A DNA stretch of 64,000 bases from Flaviramulus basaltis (GCF_900114265.1 NZ_FPKV01000002.1:434001-498000), one strand, 5' to 3'. Positions 17,545-25,894 are shown, numbered from the stretch's first letter. The notes: generated from the letters alone by a model not told the origin. Numbers and translations are program-made.

Positions 17545-18897
17545 ATGAATAAAGTGTTTTCGGTTTTTTGTCTGTTATCCGTAATCTTTTCAAGCTGTAA
17601 AGAAGAAGAAGAAAAAACAACTAATAACGAGCTTTTAGCAGAATTAGAAGTTGCAGCAAAAGATAATCTATTAGATAAGTGGTATCCTTTAGTTTTAGAC
17701 AAGGAAGATGGTGGTTATTATAGCGATGTTACCCATGATTTTAAATTAGGTGAAAATCACAATAAAATGATTGTTACACAAGCAAGACACGTTTGGGTTA
17801 ATGCAAAAGCATCTTTAATTTATAAAGACAGTACTTATCTAACATATGCCAAACATGGTTTTGAGTTTTTAAAGAATAAAATGTGGGATAGTATTAATGG
17901 TGGGTTTTATAATCTGGTTGAGAAAGATGGTGAACCTATTTTTAGTAGAGGTCAAGAAAAAACGGCATATGGAAATTCGTTTGCTATTTATGGTCTTGCT
18001 GCTTACTACGAAGCTTCACAAAATCCTGAAGCGTTAGAATATGCTAAAAAGACTTTTTATTGGTTAGAAACGCATAGCCATGATGCAGAATTAAAAGGCT
18101 ATTTTCAAAATCTTAATTTAGATGGGAGCCCAATTATAAGACCAGACGATGAGCCTTCAACATCAGATATTGGTTATAAAGACCAGAATAGCTCCATTCA
18201 CTTACTGGAAGCATTTACGTCTTTATATGAAGTATGGCCAGATAAATTACTAGCACAACGTTTAGAAGAACTACTATTGCTAATACGCGATACTATTGTA
18301 ACAGATAAAGGGTATATGAATCTATTTTTCACAGCAGATTGGACACCCATTTCTTATAAAAACACCTCAAAAGAAAACATAAAAAGGCATTATTATTTAA
18401 ACCATATATCCTTCGGACATGATATTGAAATAGCTTATTTGATGCTTGAAGCATCTCATGCTTTAGGTTTAAAAAATGATGCAATCACACTTGCAAAAGC
18501 AAAACTTTTGGTAGACCATACCATAAAAAATGGCATTGATAAAGAACTTGGTGGTTTGTACGATGGTGGTTATTATTATGAAAATGAGGACAGCCTTACT
18601 ATAATTAATGATAATAAAAACTGGTGGGCACAAGCCGAAGGTTTAAATAGCCTTTTAATTATGAATGACTATTTTCCTGAAGACACATTGAATTATAAAG
18701 CACAATTTGACAACCTATGGAAATACACAAAAACCTATTTTATGGATGATGAATTTGGTGGTTGGTACGAATGGGGCATTGATAAAACACCAGAATCAAA
18801 AATGGCTTTAAAAGGTCATATTTGGAAAAGCACTTACCATAATTTTAGAGCTTTAACCAATTGTATTAAAACTCTAAAAAAAGAAAGCAGTCATTAA
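17545..18897 (+). CDS. AGE-family epimerase, cellobiose/mannobiose 2-epimerase type, predicted lipoprotein
   Basis: This 450-residue (alpha/alpha)6-barrel enzyme would convert the reducing-end glucose or mannose of beta-1,4-disaccharides into its C2 epimer. The family motifs are present in order: QARHVWVNAKA, the histidine stretch SFGHDIEIAYLMLEA, WWAQAEGLNSL and HIWKSTYHNFRAL. The N terminus is a lipoprotein signal with lipobox IFSSC, followed by an acidic EEEE stretch. Known cellobiose and mannobiose 2-epimerases are cytoplasmic, so a membrane-anchored form is unusual. It is divergent from the mannanase operon, which supports action on mannobiose or manno-gluco-disaccharides. Its stop overlaps that of the convergent amidohydrolase. 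Confidence 0.85.
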   Translation: MNKVFSVFCLLSVIFSSCKEEEEKTTNNELLAELEVAAKDNLLDKWYPLVLDKEDGGYYSDVTHDFKLGENHNKMIVTQARHVWVNAKASLIYKDSTYLTYAKHGFEFLKNKMWDSINGGFYNLVEKDGEPIFSRGQEKTAYGNSFAIYGLAAYYEASQNPEALEYAKKTFYWLETHSHDAELKGYFQNLNLDGSPIIRPDDEPSTSDIGYKDQNSSIHLLEAFTSLYEVWPDKLLAQRLEELLLLIRDTIVTDKGYMNLFFTADWTPISYKNTSKENIKRHYYLNHISFGHDIEIAYLMLEASHALGLKNDAITLAKAKLLVDHTIKNGIDKELGGLYDGGYYYENEDSLTIINDNKNWWAQAEGLNSLLIMNDYFPEDTLNYKAQFDNLWKYTKTYFMDDEFGGWYEWGIDKTPESKMALKGHIWKSTYHNFRALTNCIKTLKKESSH

Positions 18898-19985
18898 TCT
18901 TTAGGAAACAAACTTTTATCTAAACCCGGAACAATACGTAGCGCATTTTTATAGTATACCTTTTTTAAAACATCATCTGGTAAATCTAAGCCATACATAG
19001 CCCAAAATGCGTGGTATTTTTTATGATATGGAAAATATTCATCATCACTTTCAAGTACTCTAAAATAAGTCGGAAATTCTTGTGGCACCCAACTGTCTTT
19101 GCCAAACAAAATACGGTCTTGATATTTAATAAAAAAGGCTTTTGCAAAACGTGGTTGGCGTCCTAACTCTGCTATAATAGCACCAATACCAACATTCATA
19201 TTTGGCATGTCATCTAAAAGCTCGCCTAACTTCCCTAAATTATTAGCAAACCAACCCATATGTGCATTTATAAAGGTTGTGTTGGGATGTTTTTTAAACA
19301 TATTATGTTGTTCTGCTATTATTTGTTCCCATGGTGCTGGATTATCGGCACCGCGTTTTCTTCTTGGATGTGTTTTAAGTTCTAACCAACGTTCATTATC
19401 ACCATCAAATTCATCCCAAAACGATTTTGGATCTGCAGCATGAATTAAAACTGGAATACCTAAATCGCCACAGGTTTTCCATATTGGGTCTAGTCGTTCA
19501 TCATCAATTGCTAATCTATTACCATCAACATCTTTATTATACATGCCTAGACTTTTATAAACTTTTAAGCCTTTTGCACCGCTTTTCACATCTTCTTTTA
19601 ATTGATTTACTGTTTTTTCAATCCAACCTTCTGCTCCTGCTCCATCGAAATTTACATTAGCAAAAACTACAAATCTATTTGGATAATGGTCTGCTATATT
19701 TTTTACAGACTGCTGAAGTTGATCTCCAGAGCGTCCACTTAAATTCACCATAATGGCTTCGTTAAGTGTGTCCATAGCTGTAATTAAAGGTTCTAAATCT
19801 TGAGTTGGCATTTGGTATTGATGCCCATGTACATCTATAAAAGGAAACTTAGCACGTTTTATAATCTTTCCAGGAACTACGAGAGTAGATTTTGGATTGT
19901 ACTCTTCAAAAGACATGTCTTGAGCCGAAACATCAAATGAAAAAAGCAAAGTAATTACAATGAAACAGATTTTTATAGAATACAT
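18894..19985 (-). CDS. Exported amidohydrolase-family (PF04909-like) metal-dependent hydrolase
   Basis: The protein has 363 residues with a signal peptide ending in FDVSAQ. It has the amidohydrolase-2 TIM-barrel signature: DVHGH (H53, H55), PVLIHAADP, TFINAHMGW and FGKDSWVP with the final aspartate. Members of this branch are hydrolases or decarboxylases of varied substrates, and export from the cytoplasm is common in Bacteroidota copies. No partner gene reveals a substrate. It is convergent with the epimerase gene and shares four bases with it. It is probably a single-gene transcript. Confidence 0.78.
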   Translation of the reverse strand: MYSIKICFIVITLLFSFDVSAQDMSFEEYNPKSTLVVPGKIIKRAKFPFIDVHGHQYQMPTQDLEPLITAMDTLNEAIMVNLSGRSGDQLQQSVKNIADHYPNRFVVFANVNFDGAGAEGWIEKTVNQLKEDVKSGAKGLKVYKSLGMYNKDVDGNRLAIDDERLDPIWKTCGDLGIPVLIHAADPKSFWDEFDGDNERWLELKTHPRRKRGADNPAPWEQIIAEQHNMFKKHPNTTFINAHMGWFANNLGKLGELLDDMPNMNVGIGAIIAELGRQPRFAKAFFIKYQDRILFGKDSWVPQEFPTYFRVLESDDEYFPYHKKYHAFWAMYGLDLPDDVLKKVYYKNALRIVPGLDKSLFPKD

Positions 19986-20067
19986 AAAATAGTTGTTTAA
20001 TTCATTTATAAAATAAACATCTATAATATTCTAAACCAAAATTTTATGATGGGTTTAACAACACCAA

Positions 20068-20676
20068 CTATTGTTTTATTACTTGGGCATTGTACATAAA
20101 AGACTCTTGCCAGCGCTCAAAACGTGCATCAAATTTATCAGAAAACACTAAATATTGACACTTACCAATACTTTCTGGAGTTCTTGTAACCTCAGCAAGA
20201 TTGTTGTTCCCAAATAAAAATTCGGCATCCTCAACAATACACATTTGGAGTTTATTTAAATTGATGCCGTTAAGAAAAAAGATTTTATTTAAACGCTTTG
20301 GAGTCGCAATAACAATATCTACACCATTATAAATTTCATCACGCTGTATATCAATATTATGCTCATCATAAGCACAATATACTCTTAAATCTGTACCTCT
20401 TTTAAAAGCATTAAACTCCAATTCCAAATCTAATGCTGCTTGCTTATCTTTTACAAAAATTAAAGCTCTTGGTGCATCTTCAAAAGGTGTTTTTAATTTC
20501 TGAATAACACTTATTATTATACTTGTGGTTTTTCCTGAATCTTTTGGAGCTGTAACAAATAAACTCGATCCGCCTTTTATTTTAGATAGAATTTCTTTTT
20601 GCAACGGTAAAGGGGCATCAAAACCTTTGCTTTTAAGTGAATCTTTTAAAGGTTGAATGAGTTTTTTAAATGACAT
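20068..20676 (-). CDS. DEAD-box-like protein, N-terminal RecA domain only, degenerate motifs
   Basis: The protein has 202 residues and corresponds to the first RecA-like domain of DEAD-box RNA helicases. A Q-motif-like start (LPLQKEILSKI) is followed by a P-loop variant APKDSGKTT, the motif Ib-like IVIATPKRL, and EDAE in place of DEAD. The second helicase domain and motifs IV-VI are absent, and the stop is followed by non-coding DNA rather than a helicase remnant. Helicase activity is therefore unlikely. It may be an RNA-binding or regulatory derivative. The frame is clean, so it looks like a maintained gene rather than a recent pseudogene. Confidence 0.75.
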   Translation of the reverse strand: MSFKKLIQPLKDSLKSKGFDAPLPLQKEILSKIKGGSSLFVTAPKDSGKTTSIIISVIQKLKTPFEDAPRALIFVKDKQAALDLELEFNAFKRGTDLRVYCAYDEHNIDIQRDEIYNGVDIVIATPKRLNKIFFLNGINLNKLQMCIVEDAEFLFGNNNLAEVTRTPESIGKCQYLVFSDKFDARFERWQESFMYNAQVIKQ

Positions 20677-20733
20677 ATTGGAATTTTTAATAGGAATTGC
20701 AAATATAGCATTAATAATCTCTTACTAAAATTG

Positions 20734-20871
20734 CTAAAACACTTTAAAAACATAGCCTAATAGCCAATAAAGAATTATAAAAACAAATACAGTTCCTATA
20801 CACCCACATTTTCCACCGCCAATTTTTTTTGCTCCCCAAGCGGCTCCTATTATTCTTAATAATTTTTCCAT
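20734..20871 (-). CDS. Small membrane protein (45 aa)
   Basis: I read this short ORF directly from the bases. It starts with ATG at 20871 and ends with TAG at 20734. The product begins MEKLLRIIGAAWGAKKIGGG, then has a KCGC motif and a hydrophobic segment (about residues 25-42, GTVFVFIILYWLLGYVF). It lies 57 bases upstream of the DEAD-like gene on the same strand. The ordered glycine/cysteine stretch followed by one transmembrane segment is unlike random AT-rich DNA. The function is unknown. Confidence 0.6.
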   Translation of the reverse strand: MEKLLRIIGAAWGAKKIGGGKCGCIGTVFVFIILYWLLGYVFKVF

Positions 20872-21163
20872 AGAAATAGTTTCTTTTTAAATAAAACTTA
20901 AACCTTTTTCAAGCAAAATAGTTGACACAACTATCTGTTTTTATTTTTAAAAATTTAAGTATTCTAAATTAATCTTTTAATTAAAACATTAGTAATAAAA
21001 CATAGTTTTTAAATAACATTATAGCTTTTGTTTTAATCTTGTTTCTAAATATATTCAATTTATCTAATTTAATAACACTTTCAAATTATATGCGTCAATA
21101 AATATAGTTATCGCGTTATCTTCTTCTTTATTTTAAAAATATATTTGGTTAAAACAATATACC
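20872..21163. other. Intergenic AT-rich region
   Basis: About 290 bases between a minus-strand small ORF and a plus-strand flavoprotein gene. I see no ORF or RNA gene. The only recognisable signal is the -7 element at 21140. Confidence 0.5.
21140..21147 (+). promoter_or_regulatory. Bacteroidota -7 promoter element
   Basis: TATATTTG is an exact TAnnTTTG match, 16 bases before the ATG at 21164. Confidence 0.6.
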
Positions 21164-21664
21164 ATGAAAAAAGAAAATATATACAATAATGAAGCTAAGG
21201 CAAAAATTAAAAAAATGGCTGAAGCTATAGATTTTGCTATGATGGCTACCAATTTAGATGAAAAGCCTTTTCATGCCATTCCTATGAGTACAAAAAAAGT
21301 AGATGATGATGGCAATATTTGGTTTCTAAGCGGGCAAGACAGCAATCATAATACTAATATAGCAAAAGACAATAAAATTATACTTATCTATTCGCACCCC
21401 AATGACATGAGTTTTTTAAAACTCTATGGAGATGCATACATAAGAACCAATAAACTTATTATTGAGGAGTTATATGGCAAAACCGATGATACATGGTTTA
21501 ATGGAATAGATGATCCAAATCTTTCTGCAATTCAATTTAAACCTATTGAAGCTGAATATTGGGAGCCAAAACATAATAAAATTGTTTCTTTATTTAAAAT
21601 GGGACTTGGTGCTATTACTGGAGAAGAACCTGATATTGAAGAATCTGGTAAGTTTACGCTATAA
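21164..21664 (+). CDS. Pyridoxamine 5'-phosphate oxidase-like flavoprotein (general stress protein 26 type)
   Basis: This 166-residue cytoplasmic protein has the split-barrel flavin-binding fold of the general stress FMN-binding family. The signs are a short helical start, DFAMMATNLDEKPFHAIPMST, DDDGNIWFLSGQDSNHNTNI, and a C-terminal part ending in an acidic tail. Members bind FMN or FAD, and many have no proven enzyme activity. It is distinct from the true PdxH at 42973-43620. It appears to be a single gene with its own promoter, and its stop overlaps the convergent metallopeptidase gene by six bases. Confidence 0.83.
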   Translation: MKKENIYNNEAKAKIKKMAEAIDFAMMATNLDEKPFHAIPMSTKKVDDDGNIWFLSGQDSNHNTNIAKDNKIILIYSHPNDMSFLKLYGDAYIRTNKLIIEELYGKTDDTWFNGIDDPNLSAIQFKPIEAEYWEPKHNKIVSLFKMGLGAITGEEPDIEESGKFTL

Positions 21665-22687
21665 ATTTTTCTTTAATAAGTTATGAATAAAACTTAGTTT
21701 TTTAAATACTAGATTTGGAACAACAAAAGGATAGATATCTGATAATCCCATAGAACGATTTAAACTATTTACTGCCGATGTTAATACGATACTCGCATCA
21801 AATATAACCTTAAAATCATCTGTTTTATAAGGATTTGGTGTTGTAGATGTATTAAATTCTTGTATTTGAGTTTGATTTTTCGAAAATGAAATTCCAATAG
21901 CATTTCCTGTTTCTAGAGTGTCCATAATATGAAGATAATGAGCCCAAGTCTCTGCCCAATCTTCCCATGGATGTGAACTAGCATATTTACTTATAAAATT
22001 TAAATTCCAATTAGCTGGAGCACCTTGATTATAATATTTTTTTAATGCCAGATTATAATCTTGTTTCTCATCACCAAAAATATTTCTAAAATCCTCTAAA
22101 TCACTATCATTATTAAATAGAAGCATCCAATAATAATGTCCTATTTCATGTCTAAAATGACCTACAAGAGTTCTGTAAGGCTCTTGCATTTGTTTTCTAA
22201 GTTGTTCTCTATTTACAGAATCTGCCTCAGAAAGTAGAATAGTAATAACTCCATCTGAATGACCTGTTACCAAATTGTTTTTATTGGTATCTGATAAAAA
22301 ATCAAAAGCTATAGCGTTATTATTTTTAATTTTAGATTGAAATGGCAAATTCAACTTAATAAGCTGGTAAACTAAACGATGCTTTGCAATTTCCAACTTT
22401 TTCCATTTCTTGAAATTTTCAGCATCAGACTCGTTTGGCACCTTTCTATTTAATTCACAGGCTTTACAAAACACATTGCTTTCATCGTTTTCAACTAACC
22501 AATTACAAACAGAGTACTTATGGTTATAACAAAACTTAAGGTTATTTTTATAATTAGAATTATACGTACTTGGAATAGCAAATTCATCGGTTAAAACATT
22601 GTACCCTAAAGTATTGTTGCAATTAACACATTGTGTATTCTCAAAGAATACAGTTGAAGCGCAGTTGGGACATTTAAAAACTTTCAT
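21659..22687 (-). CDS. Putative zinc-binding metallopeptidase with N-terminal zinc ribbon
   Basis: The protein has 342 residues. The N terminus is a zinc ribbon (CPNC at residues 5-8 and CVNC about 13 residues later, with further CK/CELN cysteines near residue 70). Residues about 90-340 match the family of putative zinc-binding metallopeptidases (PF15887 type), including HFRHEIGHYYW, a gluzincin-like HEIGH motif, and the conserved ASSHPWEDWAETWAHYLH. I chose the ATG at 22687, because the longer frame begins with TTG at 22696. No signal peptide, so it is probably cytoplasmic. The substrate is unknown. Confidence 0.8.
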   Translation of the reverse strand: MKVFKCPNCASTVFFENTQCVNCNNTLGYNVLTDEFAIPSTYNSNYKNNLKFCYNHKYSVCNWLVENDESNVFCKACELNRKVPNESDAENFKKWKKLEIAKHRLVYQLIKLNLPFQSKIKNNNAIAFDFLSDTNKNNLVTGHSDGVITILLSEADSVNREQLRKQMQEPYRTLVGHFRHEIGHYYWMLLFNNDSDLEDFRNIFGDEKQDYNLALKKYYNQGAPANWNLNFISKYASSHPWEDWAETWAHYLHIMDTLETGNAIGISFSKNQTQIQEFNTSTTPNPYKTDDFKVIFDASIVLTSAVNSLNRSMGLSDIYPFVVPNLVFKKLSFIHNLLKKNL

Positions 22688-22742
22688 CTTTAACAAAGAT
22701 ATATTATTAAATGAGCTTTTATTATCTTATTTAATTAAAAAA

Positions 22743-22762
22743 GGCACTCATTTCTGAGTGCC
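22743..22762 (-). terminator. Rho-independent terminator after the YceI gene
   Basis: An 8-bp perfect stem (GGCACTCA/TGAGTGCC) with a 4-base loop lies between the YceI stop and the metallopeptidase start. On the minus strand it is followed by a T run. Confidence 0.85.
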
Positions 22763-22788
22763 CTTTTAATACTATTAGTCATTTCTAA

Positions 22789-23367
22789 TTAAAACTCTAA
22801 ATCTGCAACTAAATCAAAATCATCATAAATAGCTTTGTCTTTTAAATTATCAAAAAAGCTAGTAGAACCGTAACGTACATCATATTTAGTTCTATCTACT
22901 TTTAAAGATGCTGTTGCTTTATTTCCGTAAATTGAAATAGTAAAATTTACAGGATTTGTTTTTCCTTTAATAGTTAAATCTCCTGTAACTGCATAAGAAT
23001 TTTTACCGGTAGATTTAACATCATTAAATACTAATTTTGCTGTTGGGTATTTTTCAATTCCAAAAAAATCATCAGATTTTAAATGACCATCAAGTTGTCC
23101 TTTATACTCTCCTTCTAAATCTGTAGTATTAATAGAAGTCATATCTATTACAAACTCACCTCCTGTTAATTTATCTTTTTCAAAAATTAAAGAACCTGAA
23201 TTTATAGCTATAGTTCCTTCATGAGATCCAGTTACTTTGTAACCTTTCCAAACTACTTTACTATTTTCTGCTTTAACTTCTTTTTTTTCTTTTTCAACAT
23301 TTGTGAAAGAGACTGTAAGTATTGTCACAAAAGTTAATGCCGATAAATTTTTAAATGTGTTTTTCAT
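22789..23367 (-). CDS. YceI family protein, exported
   Basis: The protein has 192 residues with an N-terminal hydrophobic export signal (about residues 8-24). The rest is the YceI lipocalin-like beta-barrel: SKVVWKGYKVTGSHEGTI, a GGEFVIDM strand, LKSDDFFGIEKYPTAKLVF and DLTIKGKTNPV. Family members bind isoprenoid-type lipids in the periplasm. The gene lies 100 bases downstream of the Crp/Fnr regulator on the same strand and may be controlled by it. A strong terminator follows. Confidence 0.9.
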   Translation of the reverse strand: MKNTFKNLSALTFVTILTVSFTNVEKEKKEVKAENSKVVWKGYKVTGSHEGTIAINSGSLIFEKDKLTGGEFVIDMTSINTTDLEGEYKGQLDGHLKSDDFFGIEKYPTAKLVFNDVKSTGKNSYAVTGDLTIKGKTNPVNFTISIYGNKATASLKVDRTKYDVRYGSTSFFDNLKDKAIYDDFDLVADLEF

Positions 23368-23467
23368 TTTTAATATAGTTTTATTTTTTGTTTAAATTGA
23401 AGTACAAAAGTCTAAAACTATATGTGCATAAAAAATGAAGTAGTTTATTAAATGATATTAATCTAGT

Positions 23468-24058
23468 TTAACTTTGGTCTTCTAAAAGTAACTGGCTTTT
23501 AATTTTACTCAGGAATTCTTTAGTGATTCCTAGATAAGAGGCTAACATGTATTGAGGAATAAGCTGTTCTATTTTAGGATATTGGTTTCTAAAATACAAA
23601 TATCTATCTTTTGCAGACAAACTAAAACTTCTTACTATACGTTTTTGTGAAGCTACTAATCCGCGTTCAATAATTTTTCTAAAAAAACGCTCCAGTTTTG
23701 GAATTTCTATATATAACTCTTCCATAACATCATGCGAAAACATGATTAATTCCGTTTTGTCAATACATTGTATATTATAATCTGCTGGAGTTTGAGTAAT
23801 AAAACTTCCTATATCTGAAGTCCACCAATCTTGAATAGAAAACATAACTATATGTTCTTGTCCTTGATCATCTGAATGAAACGTTTTTGTACAACCAGAA
23901 ATAACAAAACATTGATACTTACAAACATCGCCTTGTTGCAAAACATATTGGCCTTTTAAATACTTCCTATATAACACTTTTGATTCTAAAAATGCTTCTT
24001 CTTCAACAGTTAAAGTAACAAAGTTTTTTATGTAATTTAAAAGTGGTTGTGATTTCAT
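23468..24058 (-). CDS. Crp/Fnr family transcriptional regulator
   Basis: The protein has 196 residues. An N-terminal cyclic-nucleotide-binding-like beta-roll (about residues 20-130, GQYVLQQGDVCKYQCFVISG) is followed by a dimerisation helix and a C-terminal helix-turn-helix with the recognition region YLGITKEFLSKIKSQ. The Fnr cysteine set for an iron-sulfur cluster is absent, so the ligand is unknown. It is divergent from the Bcr/CflA transporter (99 bases between starts) and upstream of the YceI gene. Either could be a target. Confidence 0.87.
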   Translation of the reverse strand: MKSQPLLNYIKNFVTLTVEEEAFLESKVLYRKYLKGQYVLQQGDVCKYQCFVISGCTKTFHSDDQGQEHIVMFSIQDWWTSDIGSFITQTPADYNIQCIDKTELIMFSHDVMEELYIEIPKLERFFRKIIERGLVASQKRIVRSFSLSAKDRYLYFRNQYPKIEQLIPQYMLASYLGITKEFLSKIKSQLLLEDQS

Positions 24059-24079
24059 TTAATGATATTTCTATGTTAT

Positions 24080-24087
24080 CAAATTTA
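24080..24087 (-). promoter_or_regulatory. Bacteroidota -7 element for the Crp/Fnr gene
   Basis: The minus strand reads TAAATTTG, an exact TAnnTTTG match, 21 bases before the ATG at 24058. Confidence 0.5.
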
Positions 24088-24145
24088 GTAATAATAACAT
24101 TGTCTTATTAAATAGAAATAGAATTTTTACCCAATTAAATTGTTC

Positions 24146-24153
24146 TATTTTTG
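24146..24153 (+). promoter_or_regulatory. Bacteroidota -7 element abutting the transporter start
   Basis: TATTTTTG is an exact TAnnTTTG match that ends only 4 bases before the ATG at 24158. Transcription would begin at or next to the start codon. Confidence 0.55.
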
Positions 24154-24157
24154 CCGC

Positions 24158-25363
24158 ATGCAAAATAATAACACTTTTAAGTTTGAATTCGTAGCTTTAA
24201 TGGCCTCTTTAATGTCTTTAGTGGCCTTATCTATAGATGCTTTATTACCAGCATTACCTGAAATTGCTGAATCTTTGGGCGTTATTAACAAAAATGATAA
24301 TCAATTATTAATAACAATGATTTTTTTAGGATTAGGTTTTGGACAACTTATTTTTGGTTCTTTATCTGATAGTTTTGGGAGAAAGCCAATTGTCTATATT
24401 GGTTTTATAGTTTTTATTATTGCGAGTATAGCTTGTGTAACCACAAAAAGCTTTGAGGTTATGATTGTTGCTAGAATATTTCAAGGTATTGGTTTATCAT
24501 CTCCAAGAAGCTTAACATTATCTATGATACGCGACTCTTATAGTGGTGATTATATGGCTAAAATAGTTTCTATAGTTGTTATGTTTTTTATTTTGGTTCC
24601 TGTTATTGCACCCACTTTAGGTCAATTTATAATACACTTATTTAATTGGGAAGCTATTTTCTATTTTAATTTAATATTTGGACTTTTTGTTATGATTTGG
24701 TTTTGGAAACGCCAACCAGAAACGCTGCCTAAAGAAAAACGTATTAAGTTTTCAACACATTTATTTATTGATGGTACAAAAGAATTTTTTAAGTATAAAG
24801 AGGCTATTGCTTTCACGCTTGTATCTGGTTTTATAACGGGTTCTTTTATGGTTTATCTAAGTACTTCGCAGCAAATTTTTCAAGAACAGTATAATCTCGC
24901 AGATATGTTTCCTTACATTTTTGCAAGTTTAGCAATCTCTATAGGTCTTGCTACTTTTTTTAATAGCAGATTTGTAGTAAAATATGGCATGATGAAAATT
25001 GCCTACTTTTCTTGTATTGCTTATGCAGTTATCTCTGTTTTATATGTAATTTTATTTTCATCTGGGCAAAACCCCAATATTTTTATATTACTTAGTTTTT
25101 TCGCTTTACAGTTTTTTGCTGTTGGTTTTATGTTTGGAAATTTAAGAGCTTTAGCACTGCAACCATTAGGCCATATAGCTGGAATTGGAGCTGCCATTAA
25201 TGGGTTTCTTTCAACGGTTTTAGCTGTTCCTATTGCTAATTATATAGGTAGTTTTGTAAAAACTTCTGTTTTACCTCTTTTTATTGGATTTTCAATTTTT
25301 GGAATACTTTCGGTATTGGTTTTTACCATTGTTATAAGAAAAAGAGCTTATATTAATGCATAA
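24158..25363 (+). CDS. Bcr/CflA-type multidrug efflux MFS transporter
   Basis: This 401-residue protein has 12 predicted membrane segments. It shows the Bcr/CflA signature LSIDALLPALPEIAESLGV in the first helix, the MFS motif GSLSDSFGRKPIVYIG in loop 2-3 and a GIGLSSPRSL motif. It probably exports drugs or small metabolites with proton exchange. The ATG at 24158 is preferred over an upstream TTG at 24140, because the -7 promoter element overlaps the region between them. It is divergent from the Crp/Fnr regulator. Confidence 0.88.
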   Translation: MQNNNTFKFEFVALMASLMSLVALSIDALLPALPEIAESLGVINKNDNQLLITMIFLGLGFGQLIFGSLSDSFGRKPIVYIGFIVFIIASIACVTTKSFEVMIVARIFQGIGLSSPRSLTLSMIRDSYSGDYMAKIVSIVVMFFILVPVIAPTLGQFIIHLFNWEAIFYFNLIFGLFVMIWFWKRQPETLPKEKRIKFSTHLFIDGTKEFFKYKEAIAFTLVSGFITGSFMVYLSTSQQIFQEQYNLADMFPYIFASLAISIGLATFFNSRFVVKYGMMKIAYFSCIAYAVISVLYVILFSSGQNPNIFILLSFFALQFFAVGFMFGNLRALALQPLGHIAGIGAAINGFLSTVLAVPIANYIGSFVKTSVLPLFIGFSIFGILSVLVFTIVIRKRAYINA

Positions 25364-25370
25364 GATGTTT

Positions 25371-25889
25371 TTATAAATAGCGCTCGCTAATAATGTTCAT
25401 ATGCCATATTTCATGACCAATTGTAGAAAATGCAGCAGAACGAGCAGACATAACATTACCACTAGATATACCTATACATTTTAAATCTTCACTAGTAAAA
25501 CTTTTTAAAAGTACTATTGAACTTTGTCGTGTAACTTGGTATTCCTCTAATAAAGACGCTATGGTTTTTCTATTTGCTTTTGATGGCATGATATAATCGT
25601 TTTGTTCAAAACCAGACAAGGGTGTTTTATCCTGCCTAGCAACACGTAAACAACGGTACATAAAAATGCGTTCTGTATCAATTATATGCTGAAAAACTTC
25701 TTTAATAGTCCATTTGTCTTCAGCATATTTGTATTCTAATTTTTCCTTAGGAATTGATTTAAAAAAATCTAGCACATTATTAAAACCAACTTCAAAACCT
25801 TCAATTAAATCTAACTCTTTAGGAAGCATATTTATATACGTACTATAAAATGGATTGTATTCTTCTGTTACTAAATCTTGTCTTGTCAT
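25371..25889 (-). CDS. DinB family protein (YfiT-like putative metal-dependent hydrolase)
   Basis: This 172-residue four-helix-bundle protein has the three metal-ligand histidines of the DinB/YfiT family: FQHIIDTE (first His) and GHEIWHMNII (other two). The motif DKWTIKEVFQHI is typical. Family members are thiol-S-transferases or hydrolases in some species; no substrate can be given here. It starts 5 bases after the ABC exporter stop, so it is co-transcribed with that exporter. Confidence 0.85.
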   Translation of the reverse strand: MTRQDLVTEEYNPFYSTYINMLPKELDLIEGFEVGFNNVLDFFKSIPKEKLEYKYAEDKWTIKEVFQHIIDTERIFMYRCLRVARQDKTPLSGFEQNDYIMPSKANRKTIASLLEEYQVTRQSSIVLLKSFTSEDLKCIGISSGNVMSARSAAFSTIGHEIWHMNIISERYL

Positions 25890-25894
25890 AATTA

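Noticed and set aside
11968-18897. Full polysaccharide utilisation locus
   Set aside because: No SusC, SusD, hybrid two-component regulator or transporter is present within the flanking genes.
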